Source: Coriaria nepalensis (lineage: Eukaryota > Streptophyta > Magnoliopsida > Cucurbitales > Coriariaceae). Taken from it: a stretch of DNA of 64,000 bases. The stretch is from positions 9,140,001 through 9,204,000 of the forward strand of contig CP114496.1 in the NCBI GenBank assembly GCA_027186245.1, given 5' to 3'. A program made the translations under genes and the position numbers. Shown here one piece after another: positions 51,000 through 62,955 of this stretch; position 1 is the first letter of the stretch, and each line of letters starts with the position of its first letter. The notes beneath the pieces are model-generated. The model had not been told where the DNA came from. It saw only the letters and a list, made by a program, of their open reading frames with translations, and did no database searches.

Positions 51000-52751
51000 T
51001 TATGGTGGAGGAAAATCCTCGGCCGGCATGGCAAATGGTCGTATCATCTTTTCCATTTTATCTAGTGTAAGATATGATCCTAGTTCTTGAAGCCTTTCCG
51101 GACCCATAATGGGCAGTGTATGCTCCTGATGCAACGTTGCTGCTTCACTATCATCTCTATCATTTTTCTGCTATTCAAGGAAGTAGAAAAGATTTTAGAT
51201 TCTACAGATATCTCTCTCAAACTAACATTTCAGGATGGTCTAATAAGGAAATGATAATCTTACTGAGAAAAAAAAGTTGATTCATTACCTCTAAGGGTGA
51301 TAGGTCTGAACCACGGCTAAATGTCATCTCCACACGGAATCTTTTCGGGTCTTCTAAAGGTACCTAAAGTTTTGGATGATAATATATTGGCCTTAATATA
51401 GATTTAAGCAGCAGAGAGAGAGAGAGAGAGAGATAGAGAAACTAACAATCTCAGTTATGTACTTACCTCTGTGTTCTCGAACAACCTTAGCACAACATAA
51501 CTCATATAGTCAAGCTCCTTAGTTTTATATAAACGCTCCAAAGCACTATGGCAGACAAGGCTATCCTCTCCTATAAGAGACTCATCCAGGTTACAGTAAC
51601 GGAGCATGTTCATTAAGGAATGGATATGTGATTCCTGCCATTAGAAGATGAAGAATTACTATAAAAGGAAAAACTGAATGCTGAAAAATGATATTTGCGT
51701 GACAGTACCAATGTAATGTTCTCAAATTATAAGGTCAATTCTCATTGAATATAATTTCCAATAGATAGATGGTACTTACTGAAGTAAAATAGAGGCGTGT
51801 CCTAACGTGGCGTTCAGGTGTCTTAACATTGGCATACCTATAATATAATCAAAATAGGAAGGAAATTTTATTTCAGCTCAGACCCCATGCATATAAACCT
51901 GAACAAAGAGATGTATGCTAACTTTGGATTCAAACGATATTTTGTCTCTTTATCATCATCATCATCGTCATCTGGCTCATTCTCTGCTGAGGAGTTTCTT
52001 CTCGAATCATCGCTCTTACGCTTTGCTTGATGGTCTTTATCTTCCTTTTCTGTCACCCTTGACACTGAACTTTGGTCTTGAATGCTCTTCAACTCTGCAA
52101 CGCTGAGGGCTTCTTGGTTAAAGCAGCGTAAGCCTCGACCTTCTCCAGGGAATAACCACTGGAATAGAAGGCAATCAAGCAATCGCATATCGGCCACCTG
52201 AAACAGGAGATGGCTGTCTACAGGTTAGTCATCAAAGAGCACGTACCTAATAAATGACCAGCTAGTCATCAAACAGAATTAGATAATGTACTTCTCTATG
52301 GGATCTTCGAGAATGACCTTGTCCCCGAAAAGTATGGCCTACAGAGGAATGATAAGATATCTACTAAGAGAACACAATGTAGAGACACAAAAAAACTTCG
52401 AAAAAGTAATTATAATAGTAACAATACTATATTACGAACCACAAGGAATCAATCTACCTTAAATTCACCAAATGCCTCTAGTGTATCCAATATCTGTCTC
52501 ATTGGAGCCGATAGTACCTATAGATAAAAAAAATATCATGAGCTAATGTCCGAAACAAATTCATATCACAAACATTCTTCGAATCATCAACAGGCTCTGT
52601 ATCGGACTATGTAACAGTGAAATTAAGCAACAAGGTAGAGAACCTCCATGCCGCATTTCACCTTCTTTTCCATCACGCACACTCCAACCATTATCTTCTC
52701 ACCAACATCTCCCTCCTCCTCCTTCATCTCGTCCGTCTCTTTCAGCTCCAT
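51000..52751 (-). pseudogene. VIH/PPIP5K inositol pyrophosphate kinase with large internal deletion
   Basis: VIH enzymes make InsP8 with an ATP-grasp kinase domain followed by a histidine-phosphatase-like domain, over about 1000 residues. Exon 1 (52644-52751) reads MELKETDEMKEEEGDVGEKI...VGVCVMEKKVKCGME. Exon 2 (52458-52517) gives VLSAPMRQILDTLEAFGEFK and exon 3 (52292-52338) AILFGDKVILEDPIE. Exon 4 starts at 52197 with [26 protein letters not shown]. It then jumps, inside the same exon, to [15 protein letters not shown] sequence from near the C-terminus. That is followed by exons for [59 protein letters not shown] and [15 protein letters not shown]. Nearly the whole kinase and phosphatase domains are gone. 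The junction is out of frame and a TGA follows soon after. Confidence 0.92.
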
Positions 52752-52986
52752 CTCTCTGCAAAGTCACAGAAGCTGAATCCAAATCACGCTTTCACTTTCA
52801 CCTTCACTCCCAACCTTAAGTACCACAATCACATCAAAAGAACGGAACAAACAGAAACAAAAAAATTCCATCAGCAAGCCAGCGCCACAGAAAGCCATTG
52901 ATTACGCTCCGTTAGCTCGTGTTTAACAGCTCAAAAGACGCGTCGAAAGAGACGGAGAAAAGCAAAATACAGGAACATTTTTCAGG

Positions 52987-53021
52987 ATGTAGAAGAAGAA
53001 GAAGAAGAAGAAGAAGAAGAA
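52987..53021. repeat. (AGA)n microsatellite
   Basis: About eleven AGA/GAA units lie upstream of the VIH pseudogene, probably in its former 5' UTR or promoter. Confidence 0.9.
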
Positions 53022-53239
53022 AACTCAAACCCGCTGCGGACGAGAGAAAAAGGTGAAACCGCTTGGACGAATAAACAAATAAAATAAATAGTGGATTATA
53101 TAGTAAGCGGACTGTTTGGATACTAATATATTTGGATTCTGGAATATACAATCCCAAAAGTGGAGACTGTATGTATCATGGTGGAAAGGTGCTAAGTACA
53201 AAACGGCTGCGTTTTGACAGTTCAATTCATATAACGAGG

Positions 53240-54240
53240 TAGTTAGATAATAATTTATATAGATAGAATATTTCTGATTATTAATTTTTTATTTAATTTT
53301 TAAATTATCGTTTAACGTATATTCTGTGCCGGACTTATGGTAACATACATTAACATGTCTTTTTTTTTTACCACGTAATTATTTAATTAGGACTGATATT
53401 ATTTTTATTTATTTTCATCTTATATTTTGTTTTATTTATTTTCAAGCTTGTTATAAATAGAAAATTCATAGCTTTAACTAATTATTTGATTAATTTTTTA
53501 GTGATGCAAATAAAATAATGTTATTTAAAATGTATGACCGATTTATTATTTTTTTAAATATATTATTTAATTTATTTTTATTTAATATTAATTATATCTA
53601 AATCGATCTAAATTCATATAATATAAATCATTAAAAGTTAAATATCATATTATACATACGGTCAAAATAATTCAAAGAATAACAATTATAAAATCATATG
53701 TTTTGAATTCGACCCACCTTTATTTACTTTTTTAAGACATAAATTTGTAATGAAATTTCCACCGAAGTTGCCCTTCTTACAAATATCATATCATGGGAAA
53801 CTTCAACGGAAATAACTGTACCCATTTCTGGTTTTCCACGTCAGAATTTTATTTTATTTGTATTTTTATTTTTATATTTTACTTTTATAATTATTGGGTA
53901 GAGTAACTTGTTCATGATGATTAATACAATTCAATTTACCATCTTTTTTTGACAAGCGCAAAAATAGAATGCATTATATTTATAGTCTGATACATATATT
54001 TAACTTTACCTAATAACATAATTTCATTTCATTTGTCAGACTAAAAATAGAATATGAATCTTACTCGTCAATAATTTCTCATATTTTATTTAAAAACACT
54101 AGAGAGTGGGGTTGGTAAAAATGAGGATAGCAACCAGCAAACAAATGCATAGATGTCAAAATTGATGAGATCGACATGTAGTTTCCATGCAGGATCATCT
54201 AATTGGCATAAAACTTGGCCCCAAAAGAAAGAAGAAAGAA
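53240..54240. other. AT-rich spacer
   Basis: I found no gene, repeat array or transposon ends in this stretch. It is very AT-rich with short random frames. Confidence 0.6.
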
Positions 54241-54249
54241 ATGTGTATT

Positions 54250-57225
54250 TCAGATGGCTACCTTCCAAGAATTTGTAGCGGCTGCTAGTTTTCCGATACT
54301 AGTTCCGGCAATGAATCCACCAGACCAGGCATTCTGGAAATAAATAAATAGATAAATAAATTGTGTCGGGTTGATTGATAATTAATTGATTAAGTTAATA
54401 ATTAACAGTATTATTACTGTAATTTTCATTTTGTTTACCTGAAAATTGAAACCACCAGTTACACCATCAACATTCAGGATCTGCAGGAAGCATTCATACT
54501 TATCAGTATATCATTGTGCAATTTTTTAGTCTGTGTCTTAAGTAATGTGTCTCTCTCTATATATGACATTATTGATACGAAAAAGGGTACCTCTCCTGCG
54601 AAGAATAGACGCGATTGAATTTTGCTTTCCATTGTATTTAGCGAGATCTACATAGAGTTATGAGCAAAGGATTATATCTTCATCATTTAAGAGAGAGAGA
54701 GAGCGAGAGAGAGAGAGCAAACCTCGGACAGTGGAACACCTCCAGCTGTAACAAATTCATCCTTAAACTGACCCTTGCCGGAAATTCCAAAAGTACAATG
54801 CTTGAGCAGAGAAGCAACAGAAACCAATGAGCTATTTGAGATGGAATTCCATATTATATCTTCACGCAATCCCTACAAAGAAAAAAAAAGTTTGTTATTA
54901 ATCCGTAATAGCCACAATTCATATGTCATTTTGACTGTAAAAATCATAACTGAGAACCTGTCGATCCAATAAATATTTCCAAAATCTCTTCACAATGCCG
55001 AATTCGGAAGGGTATGAATTAAGTACTTTTTGCTTCTGCACACGAAGAAGCAAACAAGGTGAAGTCTAGTCTGTCCAGCTGAGAAATAGTACTCTTATAT
55101 GCTTAAGAAACTTTCTGAAACTTAAAGTTAGCTCATTCTGCTTCACTAATAAATAGGCTCTAAGCTGTGGATTTACCGTAAATTTCGACTTTTGTTGCGA
55201 AAGGATTGATTTCACATCTTCTAAATGCAGATCAGGTATAAAATCTACCACTAGTGACCCTGCAACCAAACCAAAATCTAGTTTCAAGAAATATAAAATA
55301 ATAGTCCGAAAATCAAGAATGAAACATGGATTACCTTTATAACTTGAAGCAAACAGTTCACGGGCACCCCAAGCAGATAAGCGAAGAATCGCAGGCCCAC
55401 TAAGTCCCCAATGAGTGATCAACATGGGCCCAATCTAAATTTTCCGAAAGCAAAAACGTTTGGGATTGTCTTGAAGTTTCAATACATAGTTGAGCAATTT
55501 TATAACAATGGCAGTGAGAGGAACTTGCCTGAGTAAGCTGTGGTATGTTCCTAGAGACATTTTCCAATTTCATCTTGGCTTTGACTTTAGAAAATGTGAC
55601 CTACAAAATTTAGAAATAGTTAAGAGCCTGGGATGCAAATTAGGCCTTAATGAGTTATCCAAAGGGAAAGGATTATTACCCCTGACAACTCTGCCAATTG
55701 TGGATCATCAACCTTGAAAGTAAATAAGCTTGGAACAGGGTCTACAATGGAATGACCGAGCTGTGATGCAAGAATATGACCCTGAGAGAGAGAGAAAGAG
55801 AAACTGATAACAAGGAAATTTAATCAATACACTAGTAAAGCACAAATAGATCATTTTTTTATTTCAAGTTTTCAACCTGTTTACTACCACCACTAGCTAT
55901 CAATAGATAATCAGCTTCAACATGTTCAACAGTTTGCTTCTGAACCTTTAAAAGAAATTTCCCACCGCTAGTGGATGCAGACTTGACCACTTTTCCGGTC
56001 TGCATAGAAACTGGTTGAAAGAACTTACATGTCAGACTAATTATATTTGAAAAAACTTCTAAGAGAAACTCGGAAAAAGTGATGTACCACCGGTTTTTTT
56101 TATTTCAGACATGAGACTATCAATTATGGAAGAAGAACAGTTGCTTACTGGAAACACCCTTCCATCATCTTCAATCTATAGGCATTAGGACCAATTACGC
56201 ATGAGGCAAATGCATAAAAAGCCAAAAAAACATCAAATACTTTTTTTGAGAGAAACCTTTAGCTCAACTCCTCGATTAGAGAACCACGACATGGTATCGA
56301 TCGGGCCATGTGTGTTGAAGAAAGATCCCCTTAGTTCTTTATGACCTCTAGGGTAATTTTCTGCCAAACTCTTTGAAAAAGGTTAAGACAAATATCATTC
56401 TACTCTCATGTAACCATAATTATAAAAGAAGCTATGCATAAGAATTATGCTCCACGTAAACTGCCATTGTTCAAGTAGGTTCAAACATCCTCACTAGAAT
56501 TGTTTCCTTATGATTTCATTATCCAAACTAAAAGTTCTAGTTCTAGCCCATTATACAAGGGATGAAGGGTTACTTATTTAATCCCATCACTAGAATTGAA
56601 AAAATAAATAAATAAATGTCTCACAAAAGTTTCGGTACAATGCCCGTTTGTCACATTACATCTGCCTCCCCCAGATATTTTAACCTGCCCCAAAAAAAAA
56701 AAAAAAAAAAGAATATATATATATGAATCAAATCAGTTACCCAAGAGATGAACTCACAAGTTAAATTATAGTTCCTTGATCAATAATTACGAATGAAGAT
56801 GAATTCGAACCGGAATTGGTTGAATCCATAACCGGATTTCCAAACTGACTAAGTGGAAAGCAAGTAAAATCTAAGTTTAAAATTACCTTGGACAGAGGCA
56901 TTCCCTTCTCAATAACAACCACATTCAGGTCCGGCGCGACGGCCTTAGCTCTAACCGCCGCAAAAACTCCGGCAGCTCCGCCGCCAACAACCACCAATGC
57001 CTCTTCACTACTCGACTACACCATTACATAACACAACCATAGTAACCGTCCCAATCAGAGAGAAAATCAGAAAATATATATAAAAGGGTGGTAATGGAAG
57101 CCGACCTTTTGAGCTACAGTAACAGTGTTGTGGATAGTGGCAGTTGTGGTAAATTTTCGTCTGCGGGAGGGCGATTGTAGTGAGAAACGAAGACGGACGA
57201 AGAAGCGCGCCAAAGTGACGCTCAT
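54250..57225 (-). CDS. FAD-dependent flavoprotein of the YhiN/HI0933 family
   Basis: This is an uncharacterised family of NAD(P)/FAD oxidoreductases kept from bacteria to plants. I place 15 exons, all joining in phase, for 469 residues: 57106-57225, 56887-57015, 56625-56684, 56257-56370, 56091-56175, 55877-56010, 55680-55781, 55529-55600, 55335-55434, 55177-55259, 54958-55035, 54723-54872, 54591-54647, 54439-54480 and 54250-54333. The N-terminus [20 protein letters not shown], rich in R and S and poor in acids, looks like an organelle presequence. The dinucleotide-binding motif is [19 protein letters not shown]. Then come [75 protein letters not shown] and [20 protein letters not shown]. Intron 8 appears to use a GC donor (CAG|GCAAGT at 55528). 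It is divergent from the PPR pseudogene, with starts less than 300 bases apart. Confidence 0.95.
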
Positions 57226-57345
57226 ATCTCTCTCTGTCTCTGGAGCTCTGATAGCCGCGCAAAAACAATTTTCCCCTCTTGGCTGGCTCTCTTAAATATA
57301 TTTTTATTACCACTTACTATTACTAAATTGTATTTACGGACCCAC

Positions 57346-57447
57346 ATTTTACTACGTTTATCAGTTTCATCCTTTTCCGCCATTGCAAGTTTGCAACCAC
57401 AGCATGAACTACAGCTTCCATATTTTACTACGTTTATCAGTTTCATC
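57346..57447. repeat. 26-bp direct repeat, 76 bp apart
   Basis: The 26 bases beginning 'attttactacgtttatcagt' and ending 'ttcatc' occur exactly at 57346-57371 and again at 57422-57447, in the region between the flavoprotein and PPR starts. An exact match suggests a recent local duplication or gene-conversion event at the 5' end of the PPR copy. Confidence 0.9.
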
Positions 57448-57459
57448 ACGCAAGGTCTT

Positions 57460-58860
57460 CACACAACAACTACGCCGTAAGCAAGCTCGTCGCCTTCTGC
57501 TCGCTCTCCAATTCAGGCAACCTTCCTTACGCATCTCTAATCTTCGATCAAATCCATTTGCCCAACTTGTACATCTACAACACTCTAATTCGCCCCTATT
57601 CCCACGGTTTTGAACCTCGACCGGCACTTCAGTACTACAATCTCATGCTGAAATCGGATTATCTAGTTCCAAATCACCGCACTTTTCATTTCGTTCTTTT
57701 GGCTTGCGTTAATGCGTCGTTGATACTAACCGGAGTTCAGATTCATAGTTGGATTGTTAAAAACGGACTTATGTTATCGAATAATTATGTTCAGACTGGA
57801 GTTGTGAGACTTTATGCTGAATGTGGAGTTCTGGTTGATGCACGAAAAATGTTCTATAAAATTCCGGAGAGAGATTTTGATTCAGTGGAACGTGCTAATG
57901 AATGGGTATGTTCGAACCGGGTTGACTTCATATGCTATGATGATTTTCCGTGATACGTTGATTTCTGGCATTGAGCCTGATGAGTTCTTTTTAGCTACTG
58001 GGTTGAAAGCATGTGCTCAAATGGGAGCTCTTTTACAAGGGAAATGGATTCATGAATATGTCAAGAAAAGGAAGGATCTGGAAATGGATTTATTTATAGG
58101 AACTGCTCTTGTTGATATGTATGCAAAGTGTGGATGCATAGACTTAGCTATCGAAGTTTTTGAGGAAATGCCGAAAGAAATTTGCACTCTTGGTCTGCCA
58201 TGATTAGTGGTTTTGCAGTACATGGGTATGCAAGAAAAGCAATAAGTTGGTTACAGAGAATGGAAATGGAAGATGGGCTCAAACCAGATGGGGTTGTTCT
58301 CATAGGTGTACTAATGGCTTCTACTCATAATGGGCTAGTAGAAGAAGGCAAACTTCTCTTACAAGAAATGGAAACTTGTTAGGCATCGTGCTGAAACACG
58401 AGCATTTAAGTTGTATGATTGACTTGTTCTGCGGCAGGTCAACTTGATGAAGCACTTAAGGTTACAAAAAGTATGCCAATGAAACCACGAGCTTCTGTCT
58501 GGGGATCTTTATTAAGTAGTTGTAGGATTCATTATAATCTTCATCTTGCTGAGAAAGCTGTTAAAGAACTTGAGCTTCTATAATTCGAGGAAGGGGAGAA
58601 AGAAGATGGGGTTTATGTGCAATTATCGAATATTTATTTGGGTGTAGGGCGGATTGAAGATGCTGTTAAGATTCGGAGGATGATCGGTGATAAGGGGGTT
58701 AAAAAAACGGCTGGGTGTAGTAAGATAGAGATTGATGGGAAAGAGAATTGAGTTTGTTTCTGGAGATGTTTTTCATTTGGATAGAGCCTGGATTTGTGAA
58801 ATGCTAGAGTTGCTTGCCTTTGATTTGTCTGATTCCAAAAGGTTGAGGATGAAGAGAGGG
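57460..58860 (+). pseudogene. PLS-class pentatricopeptide repeat gene, pseudogene
   Basis: PPR proteins bind organelle RNAs. The reading runs through [120 protein letters not shown] and [21 protein letters not shown]-terminal E-type motifs follow (KSMPMKPRASVWGSLLSSCR, YVQLSNIYLGVGRIEDAVKI). Frameshifts near 57880 and 58180, a stop near 58380 and further breaks after it prevent translation. There are no introns, as usual for PPR genes. The N-terminal region before NNYAV is also damaged. Confidence 0.9.
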
Positions 58861-59427
58861 TAGAAAAAGGATTAACGAGCTTACTTTTCTTTTGGAATTC
58901 TAAGTGGCAGGCTTGATGTACTTCTCATGCTTGATATTTAATTCATCTGTTGATATAAATATATATTTTTTGATGTTCATCTTTACTTCATTGATGTCCT
59001 TGGAATCGGGCCAGCAAATGTGGAAAGAGGATCTATTGAACTGAAAATCTTCTGAGTAATGTTTTCAAATGCAGAAAAACTCTCTATGTTATACATTCGT
59101 ATGTTCATACTTTCAAATTCACTACAATTAAGAAAATTCCACTGTATTCAAACACCAGTTCCATACATATTCATACATGCAAATATACACAATATCCTTC
59201 TCTAAGCCTACTATATCCATCAGACCCTTCATTGCATTTCTCAAAACTTGTGATACTATTCCTTCTCTTGCCTCTTTTGATGACCAAAAAACATTATATA
59301 TATGTATATATACTCCAGTCCACTAAGCTTTACTGGAAATTTCAGGTTTGAGCGAAGGCGGAAAAAAGTGGGTTCCAAGCTGGACTTCGATGCAGTGTCC
59401 GGGCTTGATGGCATCCAAAAATCTGGA

Positions 59428-60516
59428 TCATCTGGTGAAGTCGCCTGAGCAAGATATATGAAACGCATTTCCAAAGCAAGTAAGTTCATTGTACAAAATA
59501 TTCTCTATTAGCCAATGCATAAGAATCATTTGGAGATTAAGAAACAAAACAAACAAACCTTGTTCTGGATGCGCTGAAGAGGGAAGCACGACGACATGCA
59601 TATCTGCATTATTAGGAGGAAGATGCAAGCGAAGAGGATAAAGCTTCCCGTTTAATGGATTCCTAGAACAAACCACAATATCCTCCATTCCTGTCTCTTC
59701 CTCCAATCTCTCTTTCAACTCCTCCATTCCACTTCCCTTAAACGTAAACGATTCCCCTTCTTCCTCTTCAGCCACATCCCCATTTTCATTGGTAACATGA
59801 TAATAAATTAACCTCCCTTCATACTTTGGAGTACTCGTTCCCTCTAATAATCTTCTAGACTGCACATTAAAATATATAGAAATAATCAATCAGATAATCA
59901 CTTTTTTTTTTTGTTTAGTTTACTTAATATGCAAGTAAACCTGCTGCCTTGCAAACCCATGCGACAAAAGCTCCAATTTGGAAGGTGAGCTTGGTTCAGG
60001 AGGTGAAGACCCATTAGGACTAGACGGTCCAGAAATGACAGGAGCCGGCTCAGCTTGAGCTCGAACCTCTATGATATCTATACCCCAACGGATCCAATCT
60101 TGATGTGAGCTTCTTTGAGGAATATCATGTGTTATTGAGTTTCTTAACGGAGGAATGCCCCCGTTTGCTCGTAAATACTGGCCGTATCTGGTCTTGAATT
60201 TGACCGGAAACCTGCTTTGATAATCTAGAATGGGTTCCCATTCAAGCGAAGAATCCAGCTTTGGAGGCAAGGTTTGTAGAACTTTCTTGCCTTGAACTCC
60301 CATCATAAATGGCTGTTCTGTCGCCGTCAAATATTTGCCGTAACAGCTTCTGAAACGGACCGCGGGAGACCGTTCTACAATCTCTACCGTCCATCTTGCG
60401 TCTCTTCTGCCACCGCTGCGATCTTGGCTTACCCTCTCTTGATCATCATCAGCGATCAAGTACTTTTGATGGATGCTTCTTAGCTTGACCACCTTTGCCT
60501 TTTGAAATATCTCCAT
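59428..60516 (-). CDS. DUF569 (actin-crosslinking-like beta-trefoil) protein
   Basis: Three exons are placed: 59941-60516, 59559-59859 and 59428-59444, giving 297 residues. The N-terminal DUF569 domain, MEIFQKAKVVKLRSIHQKYL to about residue 150, resembles a fascin-like beta-trefoil (RFRSCYGKYLTATEQPF, VKFKTRYGQYLRANGGIPPL). A Pro/Ser-rich linker follows, and then a second conserved domain (GRLIYYHVTNENGDVAEEEE, FTFKGSGMEELKERLEEETG) with a PB1-like look. The function is unknown; the family is plant-specific and common. The last exon supplies only a few codons before TGA. An alternative frame through it (ATSPDDPDFWMPSSPD) exists but does not follow from the splice phase. The ATG at 60516 is taken because the family begins MEIF. 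The intron 1 donor follows FARQQ. Confidence 0.88.
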
Positions 60517-60989
60517 TGATTTTCTCACATTACAAGGATTGCCACTCAGAGAAAGATGCAAATCAAAGAGACAACAACAAGGGTCGGAAGTTCATTTCTG
60601 GTGACATCAGGTAAAGACAGAGAGATTAGTTGCCGATAATTAATGTTGGCTTAGATATAATTAGAGCTTACATATTTATAGCTTTGTCTCTCATTATGTG
60701 GTTGTGGGTATAATCTTCAATTTCTTCTTCTTTTCTTCTCTTTTTTTCCGGTAAATAAATAGGGACGTGTCTATCCCATATGGCCATAGGCCCATATATA
60801 TTTGCATGGCGATTACGTACGGATACGCTACTACACTGGTTAATGTATGAGAAATGTAACGGATAAACAGAGTTACAGAATCTCTCTTCTCTCTCTGTTC
60901 TTCTTTATCCTTTCTTGATATTTCTTCCTTTTCTCCCTTCTGCAAATCTTCTCTGTTCTTTCTCTCTGAATTCTCTTCTTGGAGGTTTC

Positions 60990-61150
60990 TTGATGTGCGT
61001 GCAAGATTTCCAGTTGGAGGATGCTGTGAAGCTGCAAGAATTCTCCATGAGCAATTGGAACAAGACACAAGAGAGCTTGCGCATGTTGTAGGAATGCTTG
61101 AGATTTTTCGAAACCAAAACAACCATGATCAAAAAGACAAGCGATACGAG
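60990..61150 (+). pseudogene. LOB-domain gene fragment
   Basis: The plus strand reads VRARFPVGGCCEAARILHEQ LEQDTREL and MLEIFRNQN. It matches residues 85-130 of the neighbouring intact gene at 61778. The upstream pyrimidine-rich leader ('ttctgcaaatcttctctgtt', 60940-60990) also matches that of the intact gene (61650-61700). The coding part between leader and this point is deleted. It is a truncated tandem copy. Confidence 0.85.
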
Positions 61151-61777
61151 ATAATGTAATCATAAAACTAAGCACGGAACGAAGATTTTGAATCAGTGAT
61201 AAGATCGAAATTACCGTAGATCGATCTCGGTTTCAAAAGTTTCGATTCCGGAAACTACTGTATAGTCTTTCGTTGTTTTTTTTTTTTTTTTTTTGCCTCT
61301 CAATAAGATTTTCAAATTGCTTACGTTTGCAACATCTGCCACTTGCAAGTAGGGATTCGTAGTCGTCGGATCGGACCGGTTTGCCCGATCCGACACAGTC
61401 TCGCCCGACTGAGTGGGAATGCGATGTCATCAACTAGTTGAAAATATGTTTTACGATTCCTTTTGATTTTTTTTTTCTTTTTTCGAAATCAGTTTAGATT
61501 GGTTAAGATTGTTCTTATATCTATCGATTGATATCTACTTCAATGATATCCAAATATATATATATATATATATATATACTTCAATGAAAATTATTCTACG
61601 AATAAACAGAATATCCTTTTTCTCTCTAGAGCTTTCTTGATAATTCTTCCTTCTCTCTTCTGCAAATCTTCTTTGTTCTTCTCTCTGAATTCTTCTAAGG
61701 TGGAAAGCCACCTGGACCGGGCCAAGATTCTATCGTTCAACTTCTTCCACAAATCAAACTTGGAGATTTGACAACAA

Positions 61778-62203
61778 ATGTGGACGAAAATCACCATGTC
61801 CGACCTTAAAAACCCTAAGGCATGTGCAGCTTGTAGATATCAAAGACGAAAGTGCACAAACAGTTGCGCTCTTTTACCCTACTTCCCCGCCGATCAACCG
61901 GAAATATTCGAGAATGCTAATAACTTGTACGGAGTTAAGAACATGGTGAGATTGTTAAAGGAAGTCGACTCTCACTTTCATGGCGACTTGATGAAATCAA
62001 TAGTATTCGAGTCCAATATGCGGGCAAGATTTCCGGTTGGAGGATGCCGTGAAGTTGCGAAAATTCTCATTGAGCAACTGGAACAAGACACAAGAGAGCT
62101 TCTGTTTGTTTCACGAAAGCTTGAGATTTTTCGAGACCAAAACAAACATCGAAACCCTAGTGATGAACGAGGATTTAAGAAGATCAAACCGTCGCGAAGA
62201 TAA
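61778..62203 (+). CDS. LOB-domain (LBD) transcription factor
   Basis: LBD proteins are plant-specific DNA-binding regulators of organ development. This single-exon frame of 141 codons contains the zinc-binding C-x2-C-x6-C-x3-C block CAACRYQRRKCTNSC. The adjoining GAS-type region LLPYFPADQPEIFENANNLY GVKNMVRLL follows, then a P-G-containing RARFPVGGCREVAKILIEQL segment. The usual leucine-zipper-like coiled coil (LX6LX3LX6L) is replaced by EQDTRELLFVSRKLEIFRDQ. The protein ends KKIKPSRR. Translation may start at 61778 (MWTKITMSD) or at the second ATG, 61796. Most introns reported for LBD genes are short and follow the LOB domain; none is obvious here. A truncated copy lies 0.7 kb upstream. Confidence 0.85.
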   Translation: MWTKITMSDLKNPKACAACRYQRRKCTNSCALLPYFPADQPEIFENANNLYGVKNMVRLLKEVDSHFHGDLMKSIVFESNMRARFPVGGCREVAKILIEQLEQDTRELLFVSRKLEIFRDQNKHRNPSDERGFKKIKPSRR

Positions 62204-62209
62204 CCCTTT

Positions 62210-62950
62210 TGGTCTTGACCCGGCTAAATGCGGAACAGATATTGGCGATTTGTAAGTTATTTGGAATCTTTGACTTTTGTTACTAGGATTTAAGTGTGAA
62301 CTTAGTCATTTTCTAATAAAAATTTGTCATACATTCTTTAACATTTCCTACTTAAATTTAGCAAGTTTTTTCCTCTTTTTTTTTTTTTTTTTTTTGAGAT
62401 ATTTTTAAATGCAAACGTCAAAAATATATGTATTTATCTAATAAAAATACGTACACATATTTCAAGTCATATATGTCTTTGATAATACCTGAATTTTAAG
62501 ATTATGTCATGTTTAAAATAAATTATAATTTAAAATTTAAAAAAATTATGAACTTGATATTAATAAACTCCGACCCCATTTTATATACATTGAATCGAAT
62601 CGAATCATATCTAACTTTTACATATCGATTAGATATTCAATCCAATTACTAAATAACAAGTATCCATGTATTATATCTTAAAATACATTTGCAGCAATCA
62701 TATTGGTAAACCATGAAGAAACAAGATTAAAGAAAAGCTAATTATGTACCTCATGGATAACAGAATTACATATTTACCCCCCAAAATTGCTAAATCTAAT
62801 GAATTAACCCATTTCCTTACCAACGCTATAAAAAAAAAAAATAGAAAAGGTTTTGAAATTCTTGAACTTGAATATTTGAAATCAAGAACTCAAATGCATC
62901 TGACCATCAACTTGAGTGGAAGTTGCATGATAACAATAGTTCTTCATCTT
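62210..62950. other. AT-rich 3' flank of the LBD gene
   Basis: There is a long T-run near 62375 and otherwise AT-rich sequence. I see no gene. Confidence 0.5.
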
Positions 62951-62955
62951 GAATT

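Noticed and set aside
52617..52901. Plus-strand frame of 94 codons
   Set aside because: It is antisense to VIH exon 1, whose minus-strand reading is clearly the conserved one.
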